NCBI RefSeq assembly: GCF_039851975.1
Contig: NZ_CP156660.1
Coordinates: 1,865,035 to 1,929,034 of the forward strand
Origin: Desulfoscipio sp. XC116
GTDB taxonomy: Bacteria > Bacillota > Desulfotomaculia > Desulfotomaculales > Desulfallaceae
Reading direction: 5' to 3'
DNA length: 64,000 nucleotides
Shown: piece after piece, positions 36,830 through 45,828 of the stretch
Position numbering within the stretch: position 1 is the stretch's first letter
How the letters are laid out: every line of letters begins with the position of its first letter
Position numbers and translations under genes: made by a program
Notes under the pieces: generated by a model
What the model saw: the letters and a program-made list of their open reading frames with translations, nothing else
Told to the model about the DNA's origin: nothing
Database searches by the model: none

Positions 36830-36878
36830 ATATGTGCCGCAATGATTTCCCGGGGGATACATTGTGGCACATATTTTT
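36830..36878 (+). terminator. Terminator of asnB
   Basis: ATATGTGCC-CAATG pairs with CATTG-GGCACATAT, followed by TTTTT; about 80 bases after the asnB stop and before the convergent glutamate synthase operon end. Confidence 0.75.
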
Positions 36879-36972
36879 AAAAGACATAAGAAAGAAAGAT
36901 AACTGTCTTTCTGCTTACCTTAAACAATATTTTTGCTTTCCAAGAAGAATAGAATCGTTATTTTGGCTTCTC

Positions 36973-37827
36973 TTAATAAGCATATATTTGCCCGTAGGGT
37001 CTTAATGATACCGGGATTAGTTTTTGAAAACTACCGCTTAAAATTTCATTCGCTTCACCGCCAAAGTGATTACAGTACTCTCGCACATAATGCCCGACAA
37101 TTTCCCAGTCCCGCTCATCCAATGGCCGTACCCCCACTTCCTTGCCCAGCTGGTTTTCCATTAGACAGCCCCGCAGGTAAATGACCCCGCCGTGCATACC
37201 GGTGCCTATATAATGCGCTCGATGCGGCTCGCCGTCTTTTAAGTTTAAACCAAGCAGCAGAACCATCCCCCCGGCCATGTACTCACCCAAAAAGTCCTGA
37301 GCCGTACCACCCACAACCAGCACCGGTGCTTTATCCCGGTATTCCTTCATATGAATGGCGGTGCGGTAGCCAGCGTTGTCCCTGATAAATATTTGGCCGC
37401 CGCGCATTGACATGGCCGTTACATCTCCCGCCCGACCATGTACAACGATTTTCCCGGCGTCCATGGTGTTACCCACGGCATCCTGGGCATTACCGTGCAC
37501 AATTATCCGATGACCGTTTAGAAAGGCACCCAGATCACTGCCCGGGAATTTATTTATCTCAATGGTTATTTTCTTATCTAACTGGGGCAGACAGAGCCTG
37601 GTTCCAATATACCTTTGTCCAAATACATTATCAATAACCAGTTCGGTACTGCCTCTAAGCACAGTTTCCCTAAGTAAATCATTTAACTCCTTGTGTTTTA
37701 GTCCACGGGCATCAATAGTGGCCCGACAGCCGTTAGTGATCACCCTGGCGTCATATAGCATATCAGCGGACATCAAATCGCCTAAAAAAACATCGCGATA
37801 ACCGAACTTTACATTTAAACCGTTCAT
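36973..37827 (-). CDS. Glutamate synthase, GXGXG (alpha-subunit C-terminal) domain protein
   Basis: A 284-residue stand-alone version of the GltB C-terminal beta-helix. Repeats with Gly-Asn/Gly-Asp spacing are visible: GHRIIVHGNAQDAVGNTMDA, GKIVVHGRAGDVTAMSMRGG, IFIRDNAGYRTAIHMKE, VVGGTAQDFLGEYMAGG. In archaeal-type split GltB the three domains are separate genes. This is the last gene of a five-gene operon and follows the FMN domain gene by four bases. Confidence 0.9.
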   Translation of the reverse strand: MNGLNVKFGYRDVFLGDLMSADMLYDARVITNGCRATIDARGLKHKELNDLLRETVLRGSTELVIDNVFGQRYIGTRLCLPQLDKKITIEINKFPGSDLGAFLNGHRIIVHGNAQDAVGNTMDAGKIVVHGRAGDVTAMSMRGGQIFIRDNAGYRTAIHMKEYRDKAPVLVVGGTAQDFLGEYMAGGMVLLLGLNLKDGEPHRAHYIGTGMHGGVIYLRGCLMENQLGKEVGVRPLDERDWEIVGHYVREYCNHFGGEANEILSGSFQKLIPVSLRPYGQIYAY

Positions 37828-37831
37828 ATAA

Positions 37832-39364
37832 TCACTCCCCTGCTCCTTTTACCCCCAGCACGTTCAACTCCCACTCTTCAAGTCCCACGCCGCGCAGATG
37901 CTCTCGATTGGCGCGCAGGCTTTCAATGGCATTAACGCCCAATCCGCCGAGCATCTCCTGAATTTCATGGCTCCAGGCTCTTAAAAGGTTCAGCAATCTT
38001 TGGCCGGCCAGCTCGGGATTTAATCGCTTGGTCAAGTAAGGATCCTGGGTACAAATTCCCCAATTGCACCTGCCGGTATAACACTTGTGACAAAGAGTGC
38101 AGCCCATTGCCACCAAAGCGGCGGTAGCAATATATACAGCGTCAGCCCCCAGAGCGATAGCTTTAATAGCGTCCGCGGAAGATCGTATACCTCCGGCGGC
38201 CATTATGGAACACTTATGCCGGATACCTTCGTCCCGCAGACGTTTATCTACTGCGGCCAGGGCCAGCTCCAGCGGTATGCCCACGTTGTCCCGGGTAGCC
38301 AGCGGCGCGGCCCCCGTGCCTCCTCTGATGCCGTCTATGGTTACGATATCCGCGCCGGCCCGGACGATACCGGAAGCGATGGCCGCTACATTGTGTACAG
38401 CGGCAATCTTCACCGCTACCGGCTTAGTATAATTAGTGGCCTCTTTAAGTGCGTAAATCAACATTGACAAGTCTTCAATGGAATAAATGTCATGCTGAGG
38501 CGCCGGTGACAGTGCATCCGTTCCCCGTGGGATCATCCTGGTCTCCGCGATAAAATCGGATACTTTTTCTCCCGGCAGATGCCCGCCGATGCCCGGCTTG
38601 GCTCCCTGACCGATTTTTATTTCAATAATCCGGGCACTGTTCAAATAATCCGCATCAACACCAAACCGTCCGCTGGCACATTGTACAACGGCGTTATTGG
38701 CGTATTCCTCACGCATTTGTTCCGGCAGCCCGCCCTCACCTGTGTTGAACAGGACACCTGCCTTCTTGGCCGCTATAGCCAGCGCTTTAAAAGCCGGATA
38801 ACTAATGGCGCCCAGGGACATGGCGGATAACAATAAGGGTATGCGCACCGGCACATTGGGATACAGCTCGGAGGCTACACGCGGTTTGCCGTCACTGTTA
38901 TAATCGATTTTCAAAGTATCCGGTTTACGTCCTAGAAATGTTTGCAGCTCCATAGGCTCGCGCAGCGGATCGATTGAGGGATTAGTTACCTGGGAAGCGT
39001 TCAATACCAGGTGATCCCAATAAATTCGGTACGGCTTGTCATTACCGCTGCCGGTAAGAATAACACCGCCGGTAGCAGCCTGTTTTTTTAAGTTTTGCAG
39101 TTTATCCCTGGTCCAACTGCTGTTGGGGCGGTAATCGGCCAGCCGGGGCCTAACATACAGAGCATCGGTAGGGCAAAGAGCCACACATCGCTGGCAGCCC
39201 ACGCAATCTTTTTCAGAGGAAAAAAATCTATCCAGTTCAGCATCGTAGAGATGCACCTTGTTGGCACACTGCCGCTCACATACCCGGCAGCGGATACATC
39301 TGTCTTCCCTCCGTTCGATGATAAATTCCGGTAATAAGTAAGAATACATGTTTACCACCCTCAA
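37832..39364 (-). CDS. gltB: Glutamate synthase, FMN/synthase domain with ferredoxin-like N-terminus
   Basis: A 510-residue protein. The N-terminus has two 4Fe-4S motifs (CIRCRVCERQC, then CVGCQRCVALCPTDALY). The barrel contains LLFNTGEGGLPEQM-type sequence, IEIKIGQGAKPGIGGHLPG and VTIDGIRGGTGAAPLATRD. The 3Fe-4S-type cysteine cluster is in MGCTLCHKCYTGRCNWGIC. It makes glutamate from 2-oxoglutarate and glutamine-derived ammonia with electrons probably from ferredoxin or the flavoprotein of the operon. The stop of the upstream gene overlaps its start. Confidence 0.93.
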   Translation of the reverse strand: MRVVNMYSYLLPEFIIERREDRCIRCRVCERQCANKVHLYDAELDRFFSSEKDCVGCQRCVALCPTDALYVRPRLADYRPNSSWTRDKLQNLKKQAATGGVILTGSGNDKPYRIYWDHLVLNASQVTNPSIDPLREPMELQTFLGRKPDTLKIDYNSDGKPRVASELYPNVPVRIPLLLSAMSLGAISYPAFKALAIAAKKAGVLFNTGEGGLPEQMREEYANNAVVQCASGRFGVDADYLNSARIIEIKIGQGAKPGIGGHLPGEKVSDFIAETRMIPRGTDALSPAPQHDIYSIEDLSMLIYALKEATNYTKPVAVKIAAVHNVAAIASGIVRAGADIVTIDGIRGGTGAAPLATRDNVGIPLELALAAVDKRLRDEGIRHKCSIMAAGGIRSSADAIKAIALGADAVYIATAALVAMGCTLCHKCYTGRCNWGICTQDPYLTKRLNPELAGQRLLNLLRAWSHEIQEMLGGLGVNAIESLRANREHLRGVGLEEWELNVLGVKGAGE

Positions 39365-40506
39365 ATGGATTTATTTAAGCTCTTTAAGTGATCCCGGGTG
39401 TGCATCCTGACCACCACCGGCTCACCGCCGGGGGGCGTCCAGGCCAGCTCCAGATCCGGACATACCGCCCGGATGGCTGATTCTTCCGAGGACAAAAATA
39501 CCAGCTTGCCCTTGGCTCCCGCCGTAATAGGCCGCAGCCTGATGCGGTCGGTAAGCCCGATCATTTCGTGATGGTGGGCGACAATTACGGTAAAAGGCCC
39601 GTTCATCAGCAGCGGTGCATAAGTCATGCGCAGCGCCGTATAAAGTTTCCGGTCGCCATCAGCCATTTGCTCGATGTCCTCCCACATGGGCGGGGCAAAA
39701 ATTTTCGCGGCTATTTCAATAGGCAGTCCCTGCCGTCGCATTAACAAATCCACCGCATAGGCCAGCACTTCCGTGTCCGTGTGTAAGGTACAGTAATAGT
39801 TATGCATTTCCAAAAACCGGCGATTGGTACCGTAAGATGAAATTTCGCCATTGTGCACCACAGTCCAATCCAGTATGCTCAACGGGTGTGCCCCGCCCCA
39901 CCAGCCAGGCGTGTTCGTGGGGAACCTGCTGTGCACCGTCCAGATATATCCTTCGTATAGTTTATCCAGCATAAAGTAATCCGCTATTTCCTCGGGAAAG
40001 CCTACACCCTTAAAGACACCTACATCCTTTCCCGATGAAAAGACATAAGCGTCCTCAATATGGCTGTTTAAATGCATCACCCGGCTAATTACATATTCGT
40101 CATCCGGTATGCCCTCATCGGCGCTGCTTTTTTGCGGAGCTATGAAATAACGCCATGCCAATGGGGGGGCAAACAAGCGAATATCCGGGTTGGTAGGTAT
40201 TTCTTCATCGAACACTACATAGAAATGCTTTTTTAAAAACGCTTCCGCCACCTTTTTAGCCGCCATATTTTTGTCCTGATAGATAATGTGCAGTGCATAA
40301 TAATCTTTATATTTGGGATACAGTCCGTAAATAGCAAATCCGCCCCCCAGACCGCTGCCCCGCACCTTCATGTTTTTTATAGCGTCGATGGCTATTTGCC
40401 CCCCGAATCTGACACCGCCGGTATGCATTACCCCGAACAGACCGCAGGCATCCATCTCTTTGTCAGGCACAAATCTTTCACTCCGGTAATACTGTTGCAC
40501 CAGCAT
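39361..40506 (-). CDS. Glutamate synthase glutaminase (class II amidotransferase) domain protein
   Basis: A 381-residue Ntn-type glutaminase. The likely nucleophile Cys is in KEMDACGLFGVMH near residue 21, so a short propeptide would be removed. Other motifs are VHSRFPTNTPGWWGGAHPLS and VVHNGEISSYGTNRRFLEMH, standard for GltB glutaminase domains, and HTDTEVLAYAVDLLMR. It passes ammonia to the separate FMN domain protein encoded next. Confidence 0.9.
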   Translation of the reverse strand: MLVQQYYRSERFVPDKEMDACGLFGVMHTGGVRFGGQIAIDAIKNMKVRGSGLGGGFAIYGLYPKYKDYYALHIIYQDKNMAAKKVAEAFLKKHFYVVFDEEIPTNPDIRLFAPPLAWRYFIAPQKSSADEGIPDDEYVISRVMHLNSHIEDAYVFSSGKDVGVFKGVGFPEEIADYFMLDKLYEGYIWTVHSRFPTNTPGWWGGAHPLSILDWTVVHNGEISSYGTNRRFLEMHNYYCTLHTDTEVLAYAVDLLMRRQGLPIEIAAKIFAPPMWEDIEQMADGDRKLYTALRMTYAPLLMNGPFTVIVAHHHEMIGLTDRIRLRPITAGAKGKLVFLSSEESAIRAVCPDLELAWTPPGGEPVVVRMHTRDHLKSLNKSI

Positions 40507-41811
40507 TTATACCACCCCTAGAATTACGTCATCTTGCAGTAACTGCCAACGCAGTGTCTCCGGCAAATCCGCATATCCAAAACTATTTTTAAACATTTCC
40601 TTCCGAAAGCCGCGCACGTCAACCTTACGACGCATTAAATTTAAAAATATACCGGCTCTGTCTATTTGACCAACCAGTATGAAACCGGTAATCGTACCTT
40701 CTTTAGAGAACACAAATTTACGGTAAACTTTTTTTTCTGCGTCATAATTTTTAATTATATCGAGACTGTCATTTTGATTTGCTTCGGTCACGTTAATGCC
40801 GGCGCTGACTATATTAACATCGAAAAAGTGCATGGCATTCATCTGGGTGCCCAGAGTGTATTCCCTTTCCGCGCCGGCCATGTTGTATCCGGCAACACGT
40901 CCGCCCAGGTAGGCATTGGGCCAAAGAGGCATATTTTGCACAGCATCTGTTAAAAAGTTATATGTGGATGCGCAATCTCCGCAGGCAAAGATGCCCGGTA
41001 CCGAGGTCTGCATTTTTTTATCCACTACTATTCCCCGGTTGACCTGGATACCCGCATGCTCCGCCAACTCCACTCTGGGCGCCACGCCCACGCCTACTAT
41101 AAGTAAATCACAGGGTATGGTGCGGCCGTCCTTTAAAGTAATACTCTCCACGCGTTCGCCGCCGTGTATTTGTCCGATAGTATTGTTTAAATACAAATCC
41201 ACTCCCGTTTCACGCAGTGCGTTTTCAACCAATTGAGAGGTGGTTTCGTCCACCACCGGTGCTAAAAGCCGGTCGGCCAGTTCCAGTACATGCACCCGGA
41301 TACCTTTTCCGTGCAGCACCTCGGCGGCCATCAAGCCGATTACTCCGCCTCCCAGTACAACCGCGCTTCGTACACCGGGCAATTCCTTTTCGATACCCTG
41401 CACGTCGGACATACTGTGAAAACTATAAACATTTTTTTTATCCAGCCCTGGTATAGGCGGATAAAACGGTTTTCCGCCGGCAGCAATAAGCAGCTTGCCG
41501 TAACTCATGCTGTTGCCGTCATCCAGTTTCACCATCCGCACAGCGGTATCAATTTTTACGGCTCTGTGTCCGTTAAAAACGCCCACATGAGCGCGGTCAT
41601 AAAAGTCAAGAGGCCGGTAGTACAATCTGTCCCGGGCGATATGTCCGCCCAGGTAATAAGGGATCAGCGCTCTTGAATATACACGACACTCTTCTTCGGA
41701 CACCAGGGCCATAGTTCCGCTTTTGTCCACACTTCTTAAACCCTCAATGCAGCCCACAGCACCCGCGGAGTTACCGATAATCAGGTAATCATAACCACCC
41801 ATATTACTCAT
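40507..41811 (-). CDS. FAD/NAD(P)-dependent oxidoreductase of the glutamate synthase operon
   Basis: A roughly 434-residue flavoprotein. YDYLIIGNSAGAVGCIEGLR is the FAD Rossmann motif at the N-terminus and SAVVLGGGVIGLMAAEVL (about 140-157) the NAD motif; VPGIFACGDCAS is the second FAD motif. It resembles NADH oxidase/nitrite reductase NirB-type reductases. The start MSNMGGYDYL is chosen because GGGGGAGA lies upstream; the first 12 codons of the longer frame overlap the ferredoxin gene. It probably feeds electrons from NAD(P)H to the synthase through the ferredoxin. Confidence 0.88.
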   Translation of the reverse strand: MSNMGGYDYLIIGNSAGAVGCIEGLRSVDKSGTMALVSEEECRVYSRALIPYYLGGHIARDRLYYRPLDFYDRAHVGVFNGHRAVKIDTAVRMVKLDDGNSMSYGKLLIAAGGKPFYPPIPGLDKKNVYSFHSMSDVQGIEKELPGVRSAVVLGGGVIGLMAAEVLHGKGIRVHVLELADRLLAPVVDETTSQLVENALRETGVDLYLNNTIGQIHGGERVESITLKDGRTIPCDLLIVGVGVAPRVELAEHAGIQVNRGIVVDKKMQTSVPGIFACGDCASTYNFLTDAVQNMPLWPNAYLGGRVAGYNMAGAEREYTLGTQMNAMHFFDVNIVSAGINVTEANQNDSLDIIKNYDAEKKVYRKFVFSKEGTITGFILVGQIDRAGIFLNLMRRKVDVRGFRKEMFKNSFGYADLPETLRWQLLQDDVILGVV

Positions 41812-41833
41812 CTGTGATCTCCCCCACATAAAA

Positions 41834-42271
41834 TTAGCAGTCCACATATACCAGTGCTTCGTTGGGACAGCGACTTACGCAATATAAGGTATCCATACCG
41901 GCGCACAGGTCGCATTTGATAATGCCTCTTTGCCGGGGATTTATTAAAATGTTGCCGTAAGGACAAGTCAGCACACAGCTATAGCAACCCACGCATTGGT
42001 TTGGGTCATGGACTACTATCCCACTCTCCGGGTCTTTACTTAAAGCCCCGCTGATACAGGCGGCAACACAGTCCGGCTCGGCACAATGCCTGCACTGCAA
42101 TGCAAAGGTAAGCGGCAGTTTTTCCTCTACCACCAGCCTGGGCAGCGGTTTGTTTACTTCATATAGAAAAGCTTTTACAATATGCTTGGATTTGGAGTGG
42201 GCTACCGCACACCATACCTCACACAGGTGACAGCCCATGCAAACTTCGGGCTTAGCCATAATTCTCCCCAT
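41834..42271 (-). CDS. 4Fe-4S ferredoxin-like electron transfer subunit
   Basis: A 145-residue polyferredoxin with four cysteine groups: CMGCHLCEVWC, CRHCAEPDCVAAC, CVGCYSCVLTCPYG and CDLCAGMDTLYCVSRCP. The HycB/DmsB-like arrangement suggests up to four clusters. It is the first gene of the split glutamate synthase operon and probably links the flavoprotein to the FMN domain. Two start codons four residues apart are possible. Confidence 0.9.
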   Translation of the reverse strand: MGRIMAKPEVCMGCHLCEVWCAVAHSKSKHIVKAFLYEVNKPLPRLVVEEKLPLTFALQCRHCAEPDCVAACISGALSKDPESGIVVHDPNQCVGCYSCVLTCPYGNILINPRQRGIIKCDLCAGMDTLYCVSRCPNEALVYVDC

Positions 42272-42330
42272 AATCTTTCATCCCCCCATGTAAATACACT
42301 ACCGCCGGCTATTTATGATATAGTTAGCGT

Positions 42331-42417
42331 AAAATAAAAGGCCCCCAAGACATGCCTATGGACAGGCAGTATCTTGGGGGCCGCATCGCCCTTATTGCGC
42401 GGACTCGTCATTGAGCC
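42331..42417 (-). promoter_or_regulatory. ANTAR-type antiterminator module B, glutamate synthase operon leader
   Basis: P1 (42402-42417): stem GGCTC/GAGTC, loop AATGAC (A1, G4). P2 (42378-42391): stem GGGC/GCCC, loop GATGCG (G1, G4). P2 overlaps the 5' arm of a very strong terminator (42340-42382, GGCCCCCAAGA/TCTTGGGGGCC) followed by TTTTATTTT on the minus strand. Confidence 0.78.
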
Positions 42418-42436
42418 GTCAGTAAAATTATTGATT

Positions 42437-42490
42437 ATAAAAAACATCCCGACAACTCGCTGTAAGCAAGCTATTGGGACGCCGTTGTCC
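42437..42490 (-). promoter_or_regulatory. ANTAR-type antiterminator module A, glutamate synthase operon leader
   Basis: P2-type hairpin (42477-42490): stem GGAC/GTCC, loop AACGGC (A1, G4). Its 3' arm is the start of a terminator (42445-42481, CGTCCC...GGGATG, then TTTTTT). The P1 hairpin is not clear in the short stretch after the promoter, so this module may be partial. Confidence 0.6.
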
Positions 42491-42513
42491 TTAAATATTC
42501 ATTTGCTTTTTTA

Positions 42514-42541
42514 ATTATACTAATTTGCTGCGAAAAAGCAA
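42514..42541 (-). promoter_or_regulatory. Promoter of the glutamate synthase operon
   Basis: TTGCTT (42536-42541) and TATAAT (42514-42519) on the minus strand with 16 bp spacing, upstream of both antiterminator modules. Confidence 0.6.
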
Positions 42542-42592
42542 TATTTAATGACCGGAAATATTGTATACATATATAACGTTTGCGATTGGCTA

Positions 42593-42621
42593 TTGCAATT
42601 TGAAAACGTTTGAATTATAAT
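42593..42621 (+). promoter_or_regulatory. Promoter of glnA2
   Basis: TTGCAA (42593-42598) and TATAAT (42616-42621) with 17 bp spacing; the predicted start at about 42628 leaves a 220-base leader holding two antiterminator modules. Confidence 0.65.
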
Positions 42622-42643
42622 GACCTTGTTAAATTTAATAAAC

Positions 42644-42728
42644 ATTAATACAACGATGTATTAATAATTAATGGCGACGATGCCCACGAACAGTTATGAA
42701 TAATTGTTCGTGGGCTTTTTATTTTTAA
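42644..42728 (+). promoter_or_regulatory. ANTAR-type antiterminator module A, glnA2 leader
   Basis: P1 (42644-42665): perfect 8-bp stem ATTAATAC/GTATTAAT, loop AACGAT (A1, G4). P2 (42673-42684): stem GGC/GCC, loop GACGAT (G1, G4). P2 overlaps the 5' arm of a terminator (42682-42715, GCCCACGAACA/TGTTCGTGGGC) followed by TTTTTATTTTT. Confidence 0.85.
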
Positions 42729-42807
42729 CCGTGCAACGTTGTACGGTAACCCGGCGAGGAAGCCGGCACAAGGCTTATTTAATCGGATCTTGTGTCGGCT
42801 TTTATTG
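42729..42807 (+). promoter_or_regulatory. ANTAR-type antiterminator module B, glnA2 leader
   Basis: P1 (42729-42746): stem CCGTGC/GTACGG, loop AACGTT (A1, G4). P2 (42751-42766): 5-bp stem CCGGC/GCCGG, loop GAGGAA (G1, G4). P2 overlaps a second terminator (42761-42800, AGCCGGCACAAG/CTTGTGTCGGCT) followed by TTTATTG. It follows module A directly. Confidence 0.8.
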
Positions 42808-42852
42808 TATAAAAAGATAGTCATTCAATTATTGGAAAGGTGGTTTTCGGTC

Positions 42853-44175
42853 ATGGATAAAAGAGAGGTCATTGCCGAGGCAAGAGAAAAGGGAGTTAAG
42901 TTTATCCGGTTGCAATTTACTGATTTGCTGGGGGTAATGAAAAACGTAGCCATCACAATTGATCAGCTGGAAAAAGCTTTGGACGGGGAATTAATGTTTG
43001 ACGGTTCCTCTATATATGGTTTCACCAGAATAGAAGAGTCCGATATGTACCTGCGTCCTGATCCCAACACTTTTGTGGTGTTTCCCTGGCGGCCCAGGGA
43101 AGGTGGGGTAGCCAGATTAATGTGCGATATCTACAATCCCGATGGCAGTCCTTTTGACGGTTGTCCCAGGGTAATCTTACAGCGCCAGCTGGCCAAGGCG
43201 GCGGAACTTGGTTATACCCTGCAAGTGGGACCGGAGCTTGAGTTTTTCCTGTTCTGCATGGATGATAATAACGTGCCAACGCTAAAAACCCACGACAACG
43301 CCGGATACTTTGATCTTTCACCTGTGGACTTGGGAGAGCAGGCTCGCAGGGAGATAGTGTTAACTCTGGAGCAGATGGGCTTTGAAATTGAGGCCTCCCA
43401 TCACGAGGTGGCTCCCGGCCAGCATGAAATTGACTTTAAGTACTCGGATGCTTTGGATACAGCCGATAAAATCGTTACCTTTAAATTCGTCGTAAGAACA
43501 ATTGCCCAGCGGCATGGTCTACACGCGACATTTATGCCCAAACCGGTTTTCGGCATCAACGGCAGCGGCATGCATACCAACCAATCTCTGTTTAGAGGCA
43601 ACAGAAATGCTTTTTATGACGAAAAGGGTTCTATGCAGCTAAGCAAAGAAGCATACTATTATATCGGTGGTTTATTAAAACATGCCCGGGCACTGGCCGC
43701 TGTAACCAATCCCACAGTCAACTCCTATAAGCGCCTGGTACCCGGATATGAAGCACCGGTATATTTGGCCTGGAGCGGTTGTAATCGCAGTCCTTTGATT
43801 CGTATTCCCGCTAAGCGGGGTCAAAGCACCCGGGTTGAACTGCGCAACCCGGATCCGTCCTGCAACCCGTATCTGGCCCTGGCGGGATGCCTGGCGGCCG
43901 GTTTGGACGGCGTTGTCAATCAGATCGATCCGCCTCCGGCGTGCGACAGAAACATTTACCGAATGACTGATGCGGAATTGGATGAACTGGATATTAAATC
44001 GCTACCCGGCAGCTTACAGGAAGCATACGCGGAATTGAGCCGGAATGAGACTATTAAAGGTGCGCTGGGTGAGCACATTTATGAAAAGCTGTTAGAAGCC
44101 AAGGCTAAGGAATGGGAAGCATTCTGTTTGCAAGTGCACCAGTGGGAAATAGACCGCTACCTGACCATGTTCTGA
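42853..44175 (+). CDS. glnA: Glutamine synthetase type I, second copy
   Basis: A 440-residue GSI close to the enzyme encoded at 16080. Motifs: [88 protein letters not shown]. It starts at [14 protein letters not shown] behind AAAGGTGG; a longer frame open from 42739 covers the leader RNA and is not translated. Next to amtB-glnK and divergent from glutamate synthase, it is likely the copy coupled to the GS/GOGAT cycle. Confidence 0.95.
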   Translation: MDKREVIAEAREKGVKFIRLQFTDLLGVMKNVAITIDQLEKALDGELMFDGSSIYGFTRIEESDMYLRPDPNTFVVFPWRPREGGVARLMCDIYNPDGSPFDGCPRVILQRQLAKAAELGYTLQVGPELEFFLFCMDDNNVPTLKTHDNAGYFDLSPVDLGEQARREIVLTLEQMGFEIEASHHEVAPGQHEIDFKYSDALDTADKIVTFKFVVRTIAQRHGLHATFMPKPVFGINGSGMHTNQSLFRGNRNAFYDEKGSMQLSKEAYYYIGGLLKHARALAAVTNPTVNSYKRLVPGYEAPVYLAWSGCNRSPLIRIPAKRGQSTRVELRNPDPSCNPYLALAGCLAAGLDGVVNQIDPPPACDRNIYRMTDAELDELDIKSLPGSLQEAYAELSRNETIKGALGEHIYEKLLEAKAKEWEAFCLQVHQWEIDRYLTMF

Positions 44176-44211
44176 TAAACTAAGCTAAACTAAAATAAAA
44201 TAAAAAATTAA

Positions 44212-44282
44212 GATACATTGCTGTATCGCTGCGGATAAAGAAGTCCTGACACCGGGAAACAGGTGTAGGGACTTCTTTTTTT
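44212..44282 (+). promoter_or_regulatory. ANTAR-type antiterminator and terminator, amtB leader
   Basis: P1 (44212-44227): stem GATAC/GTATC, loop ATTGCT (A1, G4). P2 (44233-44246): stem GGAT/GTCC with a closing U-G pair, loop AAAGAA (A1, G4). The GTCC arm is part of the terminator 5' arm (44238-44277, AAGAAGTCC...GGGACTTCTT, with ACACC/GGTGT inside), followed by TTTTTTT. Confidence 0.83.
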
Positions 44283-44353
44283 ATAAAAATTAGCTGTTGG
44301 ATACGGGCCGTTGAATAACCAAACCGTATCCGATTGAAAGGGGAGAAATAAAT

Positions 44354-45724
44354 ATGTTGAGAAGACTTGCTATCTTATTGACACTGCTTGTACTGGGTAT
44401 TTTATTTCCCGGGGCGGCCTTGGCTGATGATGGGCCCACGGCGCAAAGTAATGCCACAGCTATTGACACTGTCTGGGTACTCATTTGTGCCTATCTGGTT
44501 TTCCTGATGCATGCCGGGTTCAGTCTGGTTGAGGCCGGTTTTACCAGAGCTAAGAATACGGTGAATATTATGATGAAAAATCTATTAACGCTTCCCCTGG
44601 GGGTCTTGCTTTTCTTTGCGACCGGCTTCGGATTGGCTTTCGGCGGGGATACAGGTGGATTTATAGGTACCAGCGGTTTTGGTCTTAGCAATATTAACGA
44701 TTTGGATTTTGGCATCCCCACTATGGGCTTCTGGTTTTTTCAAGCCGTGTTTTGCGCTACCGCGGCCACGATAGTTTCGGGAGCCGTAGCCGAAAGAATT
44801 AAGTTTCTTGCGTATATATTATTCACTGTTATCATCACGGCATTTACCTATCCGGTGGTGGTGCACTGGGTGTGGAGCAGTGACGGCTGGCTGTTTCAAA
44901 AGGGTTTCATTGACTTTGCCGGTTCTTCGGTGGTACACGGAGTGGGCGGTTGGTCCGCTCTGATCGGTGCCTGGCTATTGGGAGCCAGGATTGGCAAATA
45001 TGGTAAAAACGGTGAGGTAAGGGCCATTCCCGGCCACAATATCGCGCTGGGTACTTTAGGTACACTGTTGCTCTGGTTGGGATGGTTTGGCTTCAACCCC
45101 GGCAGTACTTTAAGTGGAACTACCGCGGATATAGCCATGATTGCCACAACCACCATGCTGGCCGCTTCGGCCGGAACGGTTGGTGCCATGCTGGTTACCT
45201 GGACCCGTTACGGTAAGCCGGACCTGGCCTTGACGCTGAACGGCGCTCTAAGCGGCCTGGTGGGTGTTACCGCCGGTTGTGCGGCAGTCAGTCCGGTGGG
45301 GGCTATAGTTATCGGGTTAATTTCCGGTGTGCTGTTACCTCTTTCGGTATCATTTTTTGACCGGGTGGCTAAAATCGACGATCCGGTGGGTGCCATATCG
45401 GTACACGGTGTTTGCGGTATGTTCGGAACTTTGGCGGTTGGATTTTTTGCCTTGGATGGAGGATTCTTTTACGGCGGCGGTACTGCTCTGCTGGCTGTGC
45501 AGGCTACCGGTATCGTGGCCATACTGGCCTGGGCTTCAATTATTGGCTTTGCAGCCTTTAAGATTATTGGAGCCGCGGTGGGATTAAGAGTAAGCCCGGA
45601 AGAAGAAATGGAAGGTCTTGATATAGGCGAGCATGGCATGGAAGCTTATGGCGACTTTATGCTTCGTTCATCCGGAGCTGCCGGTGTGGTGGGCTTAAAC
45701 CATGAAAGGACAACAGCTGTCTAG
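44354..45724 (+). CDS. amtB: Ammonium transporter
   Basis: A 456-residue Amt protein with a signal-like first helix (LAILLTLLVLGILFPGAALA, residues 5-24) and 11 further segments. Family motifs: WVLICAYLVFLMHAGFSLVE, the pore His in HWVWSSDGWL and SVHGVCGMFGTLAVGFFA, and LWLGWFGFNPGSTL. It imports ammonium and is blocked by GlnK when nitrogen is plentiful. GGGGAG precedes the ATG. glnK follows. Confidence 0.95.
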   Translation: MLRRLAILLTLLVLGILFPGAALADDGPTAQSNATAIDTVWVLICAYLVFLMHAGFSLVEAGFTRAKNTVNIMMKNLLTLPLGVLLFFATGFGLAFGGDTGGFIGTSGFGLSNINDLDFGIPTMGFWFFQAVFCATAATIVSGAVAERIKFLAYILFTVIITAFTYPVVVHWVWSSDGWLFQKGFIDFAGSSVVHGVGGWSALIGAWLLGARIGKYGKNGEVRAIPGHNIALGTLGTLLLWLGWFGFNPGSTLSGTTADIAMIATTTMLAASAGTVGAMLVTWTRYGKPDLALTLNGALSGLVGVTAGCAAVSPVGAIVIGLISGVLLPLSVSFFDRVAKIDDPVGAISVHGVCGMFGTLAVGFFALDGGFFYGGGTALLAVQATGIVAILAWASIIGFAAFKIIGAAVGLRVSPEEEMEGLDIGEHGMEAYGDFMLRSSGAAGVVGLNHERTTAV

Positions 45725-45828
45725 TATAAGTTATTTGAGACAATGCCCCCTCTTCTCTGCTTAATGCATTGGTTCCCGGCAATATTGCCGGGAACACTAT
45801 AACTTTTGGGAAAGGATGTTGTGATAGT

